DNA of 64,000 nt. Origin: Pseudomonas putida. Lineage in GTDB: Bacteria > Pseudomonadota > Gammaproteobacteria > Pseudomonadales > Pseudomonadaceae. Shown here piece after piece: positions 1-6,727 of this stretch. The DNA lies in assembly GCF_002906855.1 (NCBI RefSeq), contig NZ_MINI01000038.1, positions 1,488,001-1,552,000 on the forward strand, in the 5' to 3' direction. The translations under genes were made by a program, and so were the position numbers. Below the pieces are notes generated by a model. It worked only from the letters and a program-made list of their open reading frames with translations, ran no database searches and was not told the DNA's origin. Numbering within the stretch: position 1 is the stretch's first letter; every line of letters begins with the position of its first letter.

Positions 1-299
1 GTGTCGCTGAAGTGACAGTGGCCAGCCATGCCTTCTGTGGTGGCGGCATCGACCCGCACGACATCGCCATCGAGATGCGCGAGGGGCAGAGCGCCTACAC
101 CATCACCGGTCAGTCGCTGATCACCCCGGCAGGTGAGGAGCCGGTTGGCGGCGAACGTGAAGACAGCGCTTCGCTGAAGAACGCGCCACAGGTGCTGCGT
201 GAGCACATGGATTCGGTCTGGCAACAGGTCTACAAGCGGCCCTGGAGCGAAGCCAGCCCGCCGGCCAGCGACGACGACCCTGAGGATGAGGCCGAGTAA
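1..299 (+). CDS. Unidentified protein, 5' end cut by the window edge
   Basis: An open frame runs in from the window edge to a TAA stop, giving about 98 visible residues. I do not recognise the family. The visible part is soluble with no membrane segment and ends in a strongly acidic, Pro/Ala-rich tail (SPPASDDDPEDEAE). A GTG at 12 could be a start, but the frame stays open upstream of it and no ribosome binding site is visible, so I treat the gene as partial. It is followed closely by three other small same-strand genes. Confidence 0.6.
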   Translation, partial: VAEVTVASHAFCGGGIDPHDIAIEMREGQSAYTITGQSLITPAGEEPVGGEREDSASLKNAPQVLREHMDSVWQQVYKRPWSEASPPASDDDPEDEAE

Positions 300-406
300 C
301 GGCTGTCTATACTGGCATGGCGCGGCCGTGAATGGCCGCGCATTCTCACCTTTTACGCTCAAGCTGGCTAACGGATGGCCGATACAGTGGGCACAGGAGA
401 ACTTCC

Positions 407-739
407 ATGCTGCCGCCGATCATCCCGCTCAGTGCCGCCCCCGTGACCTCGCAACAGGATCCGGTCAAGCAGACACCCGACATCAAGCCGGTGGTGCCCG
501 TGCAGCCGTCGTCCAACGAAAGCGCCATCGACCTCAAGCAGCAGCGCGACCCGCAGGAGCAGGCCTTGCTGCTGCGTGAAGAGCAACGCCGGCAGCAGCA
601 ACGGCGCAACAGCAAGGGCGATGAGGAGCGTTACAACGCGGTGCCGGGTGATGAAGTCAACGCCGACAATACCGTGCCGGTGGCGCCGCTGATGGGCGAG
701 CACCAGCGTCAGGGCCTGCTGGTCGATATCGAAGTCTGA
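407..739 (+). CDS. Small hypothetical protein, Gln/Arg-rich
   Basis: 110 residues. The ATG at 407 is preferred over an upstream in-frame ATG at 332 because AGGAGA lies 7 nt before it and the protein then starts MLPPIIPLSA. The middle (about residues 45-75) is a highly charged helix rich in Gln, Arg and Glu (LLREEQRRQQQRR), probably a coiled coil. There is no signal peptide, membrane span or known catalytic motif. I do not recognise a function; it looks like a conserved Pseudomonas orphan, supported by start position, codon use and spacing to its neighbours. Confidence 0.6.
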   Translation: MLPPIIPLSAAPVTSQQDPVKQTPDIKPVVPVQPSSNESAIDLKQQRDPQEQALLLREEQRRQQQRRNSKGDEERYNAVPGDEVNADNTVPVAPLMGEHQRQGLLVDIEV

Positions 740-806
740 CGCGGGGCTGGTCACGACCGGCGCCTGGCTTCATGATGCAAGTCTCTGTAGATCGTCGAGC
801 CCACCC

Positions 807-968
807 ATGAGCCAAGACAACCTCATCGACTTCGATGCCGAGCGCGCCAAGCGCATCCATGACCTCAAGGAAAAACGCCTGAACGAAGTGCGCCAGGCGT
901 TCGAGCAGGCCATGCCGCTTGCCCCCGCGAAGAAAAAGAAGCCCAAGGGCAAGCCCAAGAAGCGCTGA
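807..968 (+). CDS. Small basic protein (53 aa)
   Basis: A 53-residue frame, MSQDNLIDFDAERAKRIHDL and onward, ending in a lysine/proline tail (PAKKKKPKGKPKKR). The N-terminal half is a charged amphipathic helix and the tail is very basic, which would suit nucleic-acid or ribosome binding, although that is inference. The ribosome binding site is weak (GAGC about 8 nt upstream). It ends 4 nt before the first Anr box of the ccoM promoter, so the two genes are probably separate transcripts. The family is not known to me. Confidence 0.6.
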   Translation: MSQDNLIDFDAERAKRIHDLKEKRLNEVRQAFEQAMPLAPAKKKKPKGKPKKR

Positions 969-971
969 AAC

Positions 972-985
972 TTGACGCAGGTCAA
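972..985. promoter_or_regulatory. Anr/Fnr box (distal)
   Basis: TTGACGCAGGTCAA: two inverted TTGAC/GTCAA half sites separated by 4 nt, the geometry of an Anr/Fnr/Dnr site. It is the first of two such sites upstream of ccoM, 51 nt before the second. Confidence 0.7.
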
Positions 986-1022
986 CCCTGCACCCGCCTC
1001 GCGTGCCCGGTCCCGGGCAGCA

Positions 1023-1036
1023 TTGACCCTGATCAA
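1023..1036. promoter_or_regulatory. Anr/Fnr box (proximal) for ccoM
   Basis: TTGACCCTGATCAA, a near-consensus Anr box. Its centre (about 1029.5) would put a class II start site near 1071 if it sits at -41.5, leaving a roughly 33-nt leader before the ccoM ATG. This predicts low-oxygen induction of ccoM. Confidence 0.75.
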
Positions 1037-1103
1037 TTTTCCCCGCCCCCGTATTCGTTACCTTGCATCCATCGGACAACGGCAAACGAATCGGGAGGCC
1101 AGC

Positions 1104-1220
1104 ATGTTTTTCGACAATGTGGTTATCGCGGGCGTGGTAACGGTCGGGTTGATGTTTGCATTCTTTGCCGGTCTGGGCATTTTCATCTGGAAGGACTCGC
1201 AAAAGCGCAAGCCGCGCTGA
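1104..1220 (+). CDS. ccoM: cbb3-type cytochrome oxidase small subunit CcoM
   Basis: A 38-residue protein made of one membrane helix (about residues 7-29) followed by a short basic tail (WKDSQKRKPR). Sequence, size and topology match CcoM, the single-span subunit/assembly factor of Pseudomonas cbb3-type cytochrome c oxidase in the inner membrane. The ATG at 1104 has GGGAGG 5 nt upstream; a longer frame starting at 972 would run through both Anr boxes and is not credible. The tandem Anr boxes and the strong terminator just downstream indicate a single-gene oxygen-controlled transcript, separate from the cbb3 structural operons. Confidence 0.8.
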   Translation: MFFDNVVIAGVVTVGLMFAFFAGLGIFIWKDSQKRKPR

Positions 1221-1252
1221 CCTTCCGGAACCACGAGCACGCAAGGCATTTT

Positions 1253-1278
1253 GGGCGACTTCGGTCGCCTATTTTTTT
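1253..1278 (+). terminator. Rho-independent terminator of ccoM
   Basis: GGCGAC-TTCG-GTCGCC stem with a UUCG tetraloop, followed by a run of seven T, 33 nt after the ccoM stop. Confidence 0.85.
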
Positions 1279-1304
1279 GTCCGCGTTTTTTGTCGATAAA
1301 GATG

Positions 1305-1318
1305 ATTAGCTAGCTAAT
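1305..1318. promoter_or_regulatory. Palindromic operator, MarR-like, before the efflux operon
   Basis: ATTAGCTAGCTAAT is a perfect 14-bp palindrome 72 bp upstream of the FUSC gene. Its size and AT-rich half sites resemble MarR/SlyA-type operators, which often control this kind of aromatic-acid efflux operon. No MarR gene is adjacent, so the regulator is unknown. Confidence 0.55.
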
Positions 1319-1389
1319 TAATCGTCCCGGCAGTATCCTTTCCCCATTGTCTATCGTTCATATAACCATCCCCTCGCAAGGTCCGATTC

Positions 1390-3378
1390 GTGCCCATCAC
1401 CCTCCAGGCCCTGTTCGCACCCAGCAGCCTCGCCATCAAGTTCGCCATCAAGACCCTGCTTGGAGCGGGCCTGGCGCTGTGGCTGGCCATGCGTTGGGGG
1501 CTGGAGCAACCGTCCTGGGCGTTGATGACCGCATTCATCGTCGCCCAGCCGTTGTCGGGGATGGTGGTGCAAAAGGGTCTGGCGCGTCTGGCCGGGACTT
1601 TGGTCGGCACGGTCATGTCGGTGGTGTTCATCGGCCTGTTCGCGCAGACGCCATGGCTGTTCCTGATCACCTTGGCGTTGTGGCTGGCCCTGTGCACGGC
1701 GGCCTCCACGCAGTTACGCAGTGCCTGGGCCTATTCGTTCGTACTGGCCGGCTACACCGCAGCCATCATTGCTTTGCCCGCCATCAGTCATCCCTTGCAG
1801 GTGTTCGACCAGGCGGTAGCGCGTTGTACCGAGATCTGCCTGGGGATCTTCTGCGCCACCGCCAGCAGCGCCCTGATCTGGCCGATGCGGGTCGAGCAGC
1901 AGCTCGCCGGGCAGGCCCGTCAGGCCTGGCAGAACGGCTTGCAGGCGGCAAGCGCCATGCTTGGTGGCGAGGATGAAGCGCGCAAAGGGTTGCTGGACAG
2001 CCTCGGCCGCATCGTCGCCATCGATACCCAGCGCGAGCACGCCTGGTTCGAGGGGCCGCGCGGGCGGCTGAGGGCCAAGGCCATTCGCGGGCTGAGCCAG
2101 AAACTCATGGTGCTGCTGCGCATTTCACGCTCTGTCCGTCGGCAGTGGCGGCAACTGGACGCGCACGAAGCCGGGCGCCTCGGTCCTTGGCTTGAAGAAC
2201 TGCGAGCACTGCTGGTCAGCCCCGATCAGCCGAGCCTGCTGGTGTTGCGCCAGCGCATCTGGGATGCCGCGCATGACGAGCAGATCAGCTCTGCCGAGCA
2301 TTTCTGCCTGGCGCGCATGGCCTTGCTGCTGGACTTCGCCATGGCCGCCACCCAGGCCCTGGACGATGTCGAGGCGGGCAGGGCGCCGAAGGATGTCGCC
2401 CAGGGCCTGGCGGTGCACCGCGACTGGTCGCTGGCGTTGTTGTTCGGTTCACGCAGTGCCTTGGCCTTCCTGGTGATGAGCAGCTTCTGGCTGGCTACTG
2501 CCTGGCCGTCGGCGCCGGGTGGCCTGGTGCTGACCTGCGTGGTCTGCAGCCTGTTCGCCAGCCGCGAGAACGGCGCGCAGATCGGCCTGAGTTTCTTGCG
2601 CGGGATCTTCCTGGCGATCCCGCTCGCTTTCCTGGTAGGGCAGATCATCCTGCCGCAATGGAGCAGCTTCGCCATGCTCTGCCTGGGCATGGGTGTGCCG
2701 CTGTTCTTCGGGGCGCTTGGTATGGCCCATCCGCGTACCGGCGCCACGGCGACCTCTTATTGCCTGCATTTCATCGTGCTGGTCTCGCCGCTCAATGCCA
2801 TGACGTTTGGTGTGGCGAACATGCTCAACAGCGCCCTGGCCATGTTGATGGGGGTGGGCGCCGCCGTGTTGGCGTTCCGCCTGCTGGTGTTCCGTCACCC
2901 GGCCTGGCTTGGCCGGCGCCTGCGCGCCGCGACCCAGAGCGACCTGGTGCGCTTGACCCGGCGCGATTTGCGCGGTGCCGACAGCTGGTTTGGCGGGCGC
3001 ATGGCCGACCGCCTGATGCAACTGGCCCGGCATGCCAGTGAGTTGCCGGCCACTGAGCGCAAGCGCTGGGATGACGGCCTGCATGGGCTGGATATCGGTG
3101 ACGAGCTGGTGCACCTGCGCATGTGCCTGGCGGTGGCCCAAGTGCCATTGGCTGGCGCCGAGCGCGAGTACCTGCAGCAGGTCGAGGCGGTACTGGCCAA
3201 AGGCCCGGCAGCGGGGCGCGGGCAGCGTCTGGATGCGGCCAGCGAGCAGTTCATCGCCGCCTTGCAGCGGGCGCCGGCCAGCGACCCGTTGCGCCTTGCC
3301 CAGGGCGCGGTATTGCAGTTGCAGAAAAGCTGGGGGAAATGGTGCCGTTCGCAGGAGGATGCCCATGGGCTTGCGTGA
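1390..3378 (+). CDS. FUSC-family inner-membrane efflux protein (AaeB-like)
   Basis: 662 residues with a GTG start (AAGG about 8 nt upstream). Layout is that of the FUSC/AaeB family: an N-terminal block of about six membrane helices (residues 15-165), a soluble middle (about 166-345), a second block of helices (about 345-500), and a cytosolic C-terminal tail. Such proteins work with a periplasmic adaptor to export aromatic carboxylic acids or other small toxic compounds. The next two genes complete the usual trio: its 3' end overlaps the DUF1656 gene by 14 nt, and an HlyD-type adaptor follows. The substrate cannot be read from sequence. A palindromic operator at 1305-1318 is the likely control point. 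Confidence 0.85.
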   Translation: MPITLQALFAPSSLAIKFAIKTLLGAGLALWLAMRWGLEQPSWALMTAFIVAQPLSGMVVQKGLARLAGTLVGTVMSVVFIGLFAQTPWLFLITLALWLALCTAASTQLRSAWAYSFVLAGYTAAIIALPAISHPLQVFDQAVARCTEICLGIFCATASSALIWPMRVEQQLAGQARQAWQNGLQAASAMLGGEDEARKGLLDSLGRIVAIDTQREHAWFEGPRGRLRAKAIRGLSQKLMVLLRISRSVRRQWRQLDAHEAGRLGPWLEELRALLVSPDQPSLLVLRQRIWDAAHDEQISSAEHFCLARMALLLDFAMAATQALDDVEAGRAPKDVAQGLAVHRDWSLALLFGSRSALAFLVMSSFWLATAWPSAPGGLVLTCVVCSLFASRENGAQIGLSFLRGIFLAIPLAFLVGQIILPQWSSFAMLCLGMGVPLFFGALGMAHPRTGATATSYCLHFIVLVSPLNAMTFGVANMLNSALAMLMGVGAAVLAFRLLVFRHPAWLGRRLRAATQSDLVRLTRRDLRGADSWFGGRMADRLMQLARHASELPATERKRWDDGLHGLDIGDELVHLRMCLAVAQVPLAGAEREYLQQVEAVLAKGPAAGRGQRLDAASEQFIAALQRAPASDPLRLAQGAVLQLQKSWGKWCRSQEDAHGLA

Positions 3379-3571
3379 GTGGGAGCTGGGCGGTGTGCTG
3401 CTCAGCCCGTTCCTGATTTATGTTCTGATGGCGCTGGCGCTGACCGGCGTGCTGCGCCTGGTGGTGCACGCCACGCCGCTGGGGCGCTGGATCTGGCATG
3501 AAGCGCTGTTCGACACGGCGTTGTTCGTTTGTGTGCTGTTCCTGGTGGTTCGTCTGCTGGGGCCTTTGTAA
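3365..3571 (+). CDS. DUF1656 small membrane protein (AaeX-like)
   Basis: 68 residues with two predicted membrane helices (about 12-33 and 47-66). It starts inside the end of the FUSC gene behind GGAGG, so the two are translationally coupled. Proteins of this DUF1656/AaeX type sit between the FUSC permease and the HlyD adaptor in many proteobacterial efflux operons; their role is not established, but context makes them part of the export complex or its assembly. An upstream in-frame ATG at 3032 lies deep inside the FUSC gene and is rejected. Confidence 0.85.
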   Translation: MGLREWELGGVLLSPFLIYVLMALALTGVLRLVVHATPLGRWIWHEALFDTALFVCVLFLVVRLLGPL

Positions 3572-3582
3572 GGAGTGATTCA

Positions 3583-4452
3583 ATGCGTGCTGTCGTCCGT
3601 ACCCTGGTGACCCTGTGCGTGGTCGCCATTGCCGTTCTGGCCGGCTTCAAGCTCTGGCAGTACTACATGCTCACGCCATGGACGCGTGATGCCCGGGTAC
3701 GCGCCGATGTGGTGGTGATCGCCCCGGACGTGTCTGGCTGGGTGCGTGAGCTGAAGGTGCAGGACAACCAGCAGGTCAAGGCTGGCGACTTGCTGATGAG
3801 CATTGATCGCGAGCGTTTCCAGGCCGCGTTCGACCAAGCCAGCGCGGTGGCTGAAACCCGCGCCCAGCAATTGCACCTGCGTGAGCGTGAAGCAGCGCGG
3901 CGCACAGCCTTGGGCCCGGAGGCGATCAGTGCCGAGCTGCGCGAGAATGCCCAGATCAACGCCGCCGTCGCCCGCGGCGAATTGCATGAGGCCGAAGCAC
4001 AGTTGCAGGTGGCGAAGATCAACCTGGCGCGCAGCGAAGTGCGGGCGCCGCGTAGCGGGCATATCACCAACCTGCGCCTGGCCCAGGGCAACTATGTGAA
4101 TACCGGTCAATCGGTGATGGCCCTGGTGGATGATTCGACGTTCTACATCCAGGCCTATTTCGAGGAAACCAAGTTGCCGCGCATCCGGGTTGGCGATGAG
4201 GTGAAGGTCTGGCTGATGGGCGCAGGCGACGCGATGCAGGGCCATGTGGAAAGCATCAGCCGCGGCATCACCGACAGCAACAGCAACCCAGACAGCCAGT
4301 TGCTGCCAGTAGTGGAGCCGACCTTCAACTGGGTGCGGCTGGCGCAGCGGATCCCGGTGCGGATCAGGCTCGACCAGATTCCCGAAGGCGTGCACCTGAG
4401 CGCTGGGATGACCGCCAGCGTTCAGGTGCATGAGGATCAGATGGAACAGTGA
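3583..4452 (+). CDS. HlyD-family periplasmic adaptor subunit (AaeA-like)
   Basis: 289 residues. AGGAG lies 7 nt before the chosen ATG, and the start sits 11 nt after the DUF1656 stop. It has one N-terminal membrane anchor (about 7-27), a lipoyl-like barrel half (VIAPDVSGWVRELKV), an alpha-helical hairpin (about 75-150), the second barrel half (SEVRAPRSGHITNL) and a beta-barrel domain. This is the membrane-fusion protein that would link the FUSC permease to an outer-membrane channel; no channel gene is present in the operon. A bidirectional hairpin follows, shared with the convergent SDR gene. Confidence 0.88.
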   Translation: MRAVVRTLVTLCVVAIAVLAGFKLWQYYMLTPWTRDARVRADVVVIAPDVSGWVRELKVQDNQQVKAGDLLMSIDRERFQAAFDQASAVAETRAQQLHLREREAARRTALGPEAISAELRENAQINAAVARGELHEAEAQLQVAKINLARSEVRAPRSGHITNLRLAQGNYVNTGQSVMALVDDSTFYIQAYFEETKLPRIRVGDEVKVWLMGAGDAMQGHVESISRGITDSNSNPDSQLLPVVEPTFNWVRLAQRIPVRIRLDQIPEGVHLSAGMTASVQVHEDQMEQ

Positions 4453-4460
4453 TGGCCATT

Positions 4461-4479
4461 GGGGCCGCAAAGCGGCCCC
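4461..4479. terminator. Hairpin between convergent genes
   Basis: GGGGCCGC-AAA-GCGGCCCC, a perfect 8-bp stem between the adaptor gene and the convergent SDR gene. There is no long T run. The same hairpin type recurs near 20749, 22704, 49934 and 51874, so it is probably the local standard transcription end signal. Confidence 0.6.
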
Positions 4480-4491
4480 AGAATCTCTGAC

Positions 4492-5250
4492 TTAAAGGAA
4501 CATCCCGCCAGACACCTCCAGCCGCTGCCCGGTAATCCAGCCATTGCCCTCTTCGAGCAACAGTGCGATGGCGGCGCCGATATCATCGGGCAACCCGACC
4601 CGCCCCAATGCCGTATTGCCGGCAATGAAGTCATTGACCTGCTGGTTGTCGCGCACCACCCCACCACCAAAATCAGTCTCGATCGCCCCCGGTGCGAGGA
4701 TGTTGACGCGGATGCCGCGTGACCCGAGCTCCTTGGCCTGATATCGGGTCAAGACCTCCATCGCCCCCTTCATGGCCGCATAGGCGGCATACCCAGGCAG
4801 TGCGAAACGCGCCAGTCCGGACGAGATGTTAACGATGCGCCCGCCATCGACGAGCAACGGCAGCAGCCGCTGAGTGAGGAAGAACGGCCCCTTGAGCTGT
4901 ATGTTCAGCAACTGGTCGAACTGCGTCTCGGTGGTTTCGCTGAACGGCACATTCAAGCCGATACCGGCATTGTTAACCAGGAAATCGAAGCGCTCACGGC
5001 CGAAGTGTTGTTGCAAGGTCGTGCCCAGGCGTTCGGCAAAGCTGGCGAAGCTGCTGCTGTCGCCGACATCCAGTTGCAGCATGGCAGCCTTGGCACCAGC
5101 CGCTTCGAGAGCCTTGGCCACCTGCTGCGCCTCGTCGGCCCTGCTGTGGTAGGTGCCGATGATGTCGATACCGCGTGCAGCCAGATGTTCAGCGGCATTG
5201 CGGCCCAGGCCACGGCTGGCGCCAGTGATCAGAGCGATCTTGCGAGTCAT
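4492..5250 (-). CDS. SDR-family NAD(P)-dependent oxidoreductase
   Basis: 252 residues, a classical short-chain dehydrogenase. The nucleotide-binding motif TGASRGLG is at about 9-16, NNAG at 93-96, and the catalytic Ser/Tyr/Lys set at S143-144, Y157 and K161 (YAAMK). The C-terminal VSGGMFL is typical of the FabG-like branch. Substrate is unknown. It is divergent from a LysR regulator 112 bp away, with a palindromic operator between them, so it is probably that regulator's target. The frame is open far upstream, but the ATG at 5250 starts exactly at the conserved SDR N-terminus. Confidence 0.85.
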   Translation of the reverse strand: MTRKIALITGASRGLGRNAAEHLAARGIDIIGTYHSRADEAQQVAKALEAAGAKAAMLQLDVGDSSSFASFAERLGTTLQQHFGRERFDFLVNNAGIGLNVPFSETTETQFDQLLNIQLKGPFFLTQRLLPLLVDGGRIVNISSGLARFALPGYAAYAAMKGAMEVLTRYQAKELGSRGIRVNILAPGAIETDFGGGVVRDNQQVNDFIAGNTALGRVGLPDDIGAAIALLLEEGNGWITGQRLEVSGGMFL

Positions 5251-5329
5251 GTCGTATCCCTCGTGGGTGGTGGATGACGGACAGGTTATTGATCGTGATG
5301 CGGCTGTTAAATCCAGCAGAATCGGAAAT

Positions 5330-5352
5330 ACTGTTCGCGTGTTTCGAACAGT
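5330..5352. promoter_or_regulatory. Inverted-repeat operator between SDR and LysR genes
   Basis: ACTGTTCG-7 nt-CGAACAGT, a perfect 8-bp inverted repeat ending 10 bp before the LysR ATG and 80 bp from the SDR start. Position and dyad symmetry fit a LysR autoregulatory/activation site, although the arms are longer than the minimal T-N11-A motif. Confidence 0.6.
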
Positions 5353-5362
5353 CGGGGTGGGT

Positions 5363-6319
5363 ATGAACAAGCTGGAACTGCTGCGCACCTTCGTACGCGT
5401 CAGCGAGTTGAGCAGTTTCACACTGGCGGCAGACAGCCTGGGCCTGCCGCGCTCGACGGTGTCGGAGCAGGTGAGGGCGTTGGAGCAATTGCTTGGCACG
5501 CGCCTGTTCAACCGCACCACGCGGCGCGTCCAGGCGACCCAGGACGGTTCATTGCTGTATGAGCGTAGCAAGGACCTGCTGTCGGGCATGGACGAGATCG
5601 AGAGCCTGTTCCGCGCGGACGATGCCGAGCTGGCCGGCTGCTTGCGGGTCGACATGCCAACCATGATGGCCCGCCGTGTGATCATTCCGGCCTTGCCGCA
5701 ATTCTTGTCGCGGTTTCCCAGGCTGGAGGTGGAGATCAGTTGCACTGATCGACAAGTTGATCTGCTGCGTGAAGGCTTCGACTGTGTCATGCGCATCGGT
5801 GCGCTGAGTGACCTGGATGTCGTAGCGCGGCCTGTCGGCCAGTTGAGCATGCGCAATTGCGCCAGCCCCGCCTACCTTGCCCGTTGCGGCGTGCCACAGA
5901 GCCTGGATGATCTGGCGGAGCACAGCCTGGTCCACTACGTCCGCAACCTGGGGGCGCGCAGCGCGGGCTTTGAGTACATGCAGGCCGGCCAGGTATGCTT
6001 TCAGCCCATGGCCGGCGCGGTCACGGTCAACAATGCCGAGGCCTATTCGGCGGCATGCCTGGCCGGCCTTGGCTTGATCCAGGTGCCAGCAGTGGGTGTG
6101 GCGCATCACCTGGCAAGCGGCGAGCTGGTGGAGGTGATGCACGGCTGGCAGGCACAGGCCATGCCGGTGTCCTTGCTGTATGCCCGGCAACGGCATGTGC
6201 CACGCAGGGTCCAGGCCTTCATGGGCTGGTTGGGCGGGCTGCTGGCGTCGCAGGTCGACGCCATGCCAGTCGATCTCATGCCAGACGACGAAAACCTTGG
6301 CGCAACGATGAGTACATGA
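5363..6319 (+). CDS. LysR-family transcriptional regulator
   Basis: 318 residues. The N-terminal winged helix-turn-helix (about 1-60; LEQLLGTRLFNRTTRRVQAT) is followed by a LysR substrate-binding domain (about 90-295). The start at MNKLELLRTF is the conserved family N-terminus; the frame extends upstream through the operator and the SDR gene, which is rejected. It belongs to the subgroup that typically regulates a divergent oxidoreductase, and the adjacent SDR gene is the obvious target. The effector is unknown. Confidence 0.88.
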   Translation: MNKLELLRTFVRVSELSSFTLAADSLGLPRSTVSEQVRALEQLLGTRLFNRTTRRVQATQDGSLLYERSKDLLSGMDEIESLFRADDAELAGCLRVDMPTMMARRVIIPALPQFLSRFPRLEVEISCTDRQVDLLREGFDCVMRIGALSDLDVVARPVGQLSMRNCASPAYLARCGVPQSLDDLAEHSLVHYVRNLGARSAGFEYMQAGQVCFQPMAGAVTVNNAEAYSAACLAGLGLIQVPAVGVAHHLASGELVEVMHGWQAQAMPVSLLYARQRHVPRRVQAFMGWLGGLLASQVDAMPVDLMPDDENLGATMST

Positions 6320-6406
6320 GCTAGGCTGCCCACTGCGCGTCGCCCATCAGAGGCGACCGTTGCCTGCCTGGCGTGCGTCACTTCCGTTCATTTGCGAGGT
6401 TACGTC

Positions 6407-6727
6407 ATGGCCATCACTTCCCAGGACATCTGCAGCGCTGCCGACCAGCTCAATGGTTTTGTCGGCTTTCATGGCAAGCGCGGCGTCCATATCGTGCGGT
6501 TTTCCGAGGACGCATTCGGCATGGACGTGGCGGATGACAGCATCACCCCCTGCAACGAATTCGTCTGGCGGCCACAACAGGGTGCGCGCATGGCACTGTG
6601 CCGGGAGCGTCTGGCGCTGTTGCTGGAGCAGCATGTGGATGACCGGCTGAACATCGGCGAGCCATTGCGCATCTACCTGCAACGCAGCGATCTGCCGGAA
6701 ATCGTCGCCGAGCGTTCACTGCGCTGA
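6407..6727 (+). CDS. Hypothetical protein (106 aa)
   Basis: 106 residues, beginning MAITSQDICSAADQLNGFVG. GAGG about 9 nt upstream supports this ATG over one 15 nt earlier. It is a soluble alpha/beta protein without signal peptide or recognisable catalytic motif. Its 3' end overlaps the end of the convergent GGDEF/EAL gene by 12 bp, which argues that both stops are real and that the genes share a termination region. No function can be assigned. Confidence 0.65.
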   Translation: MAITSQDICSAADQLNGFVGFHGKRGVHIVRFSEDAFGMDVADDSITPCNEFVWRPQQGARMALCRERLALLLEQHVDDRLNIGEPLRIYLQRSDLPEIVAERSLR

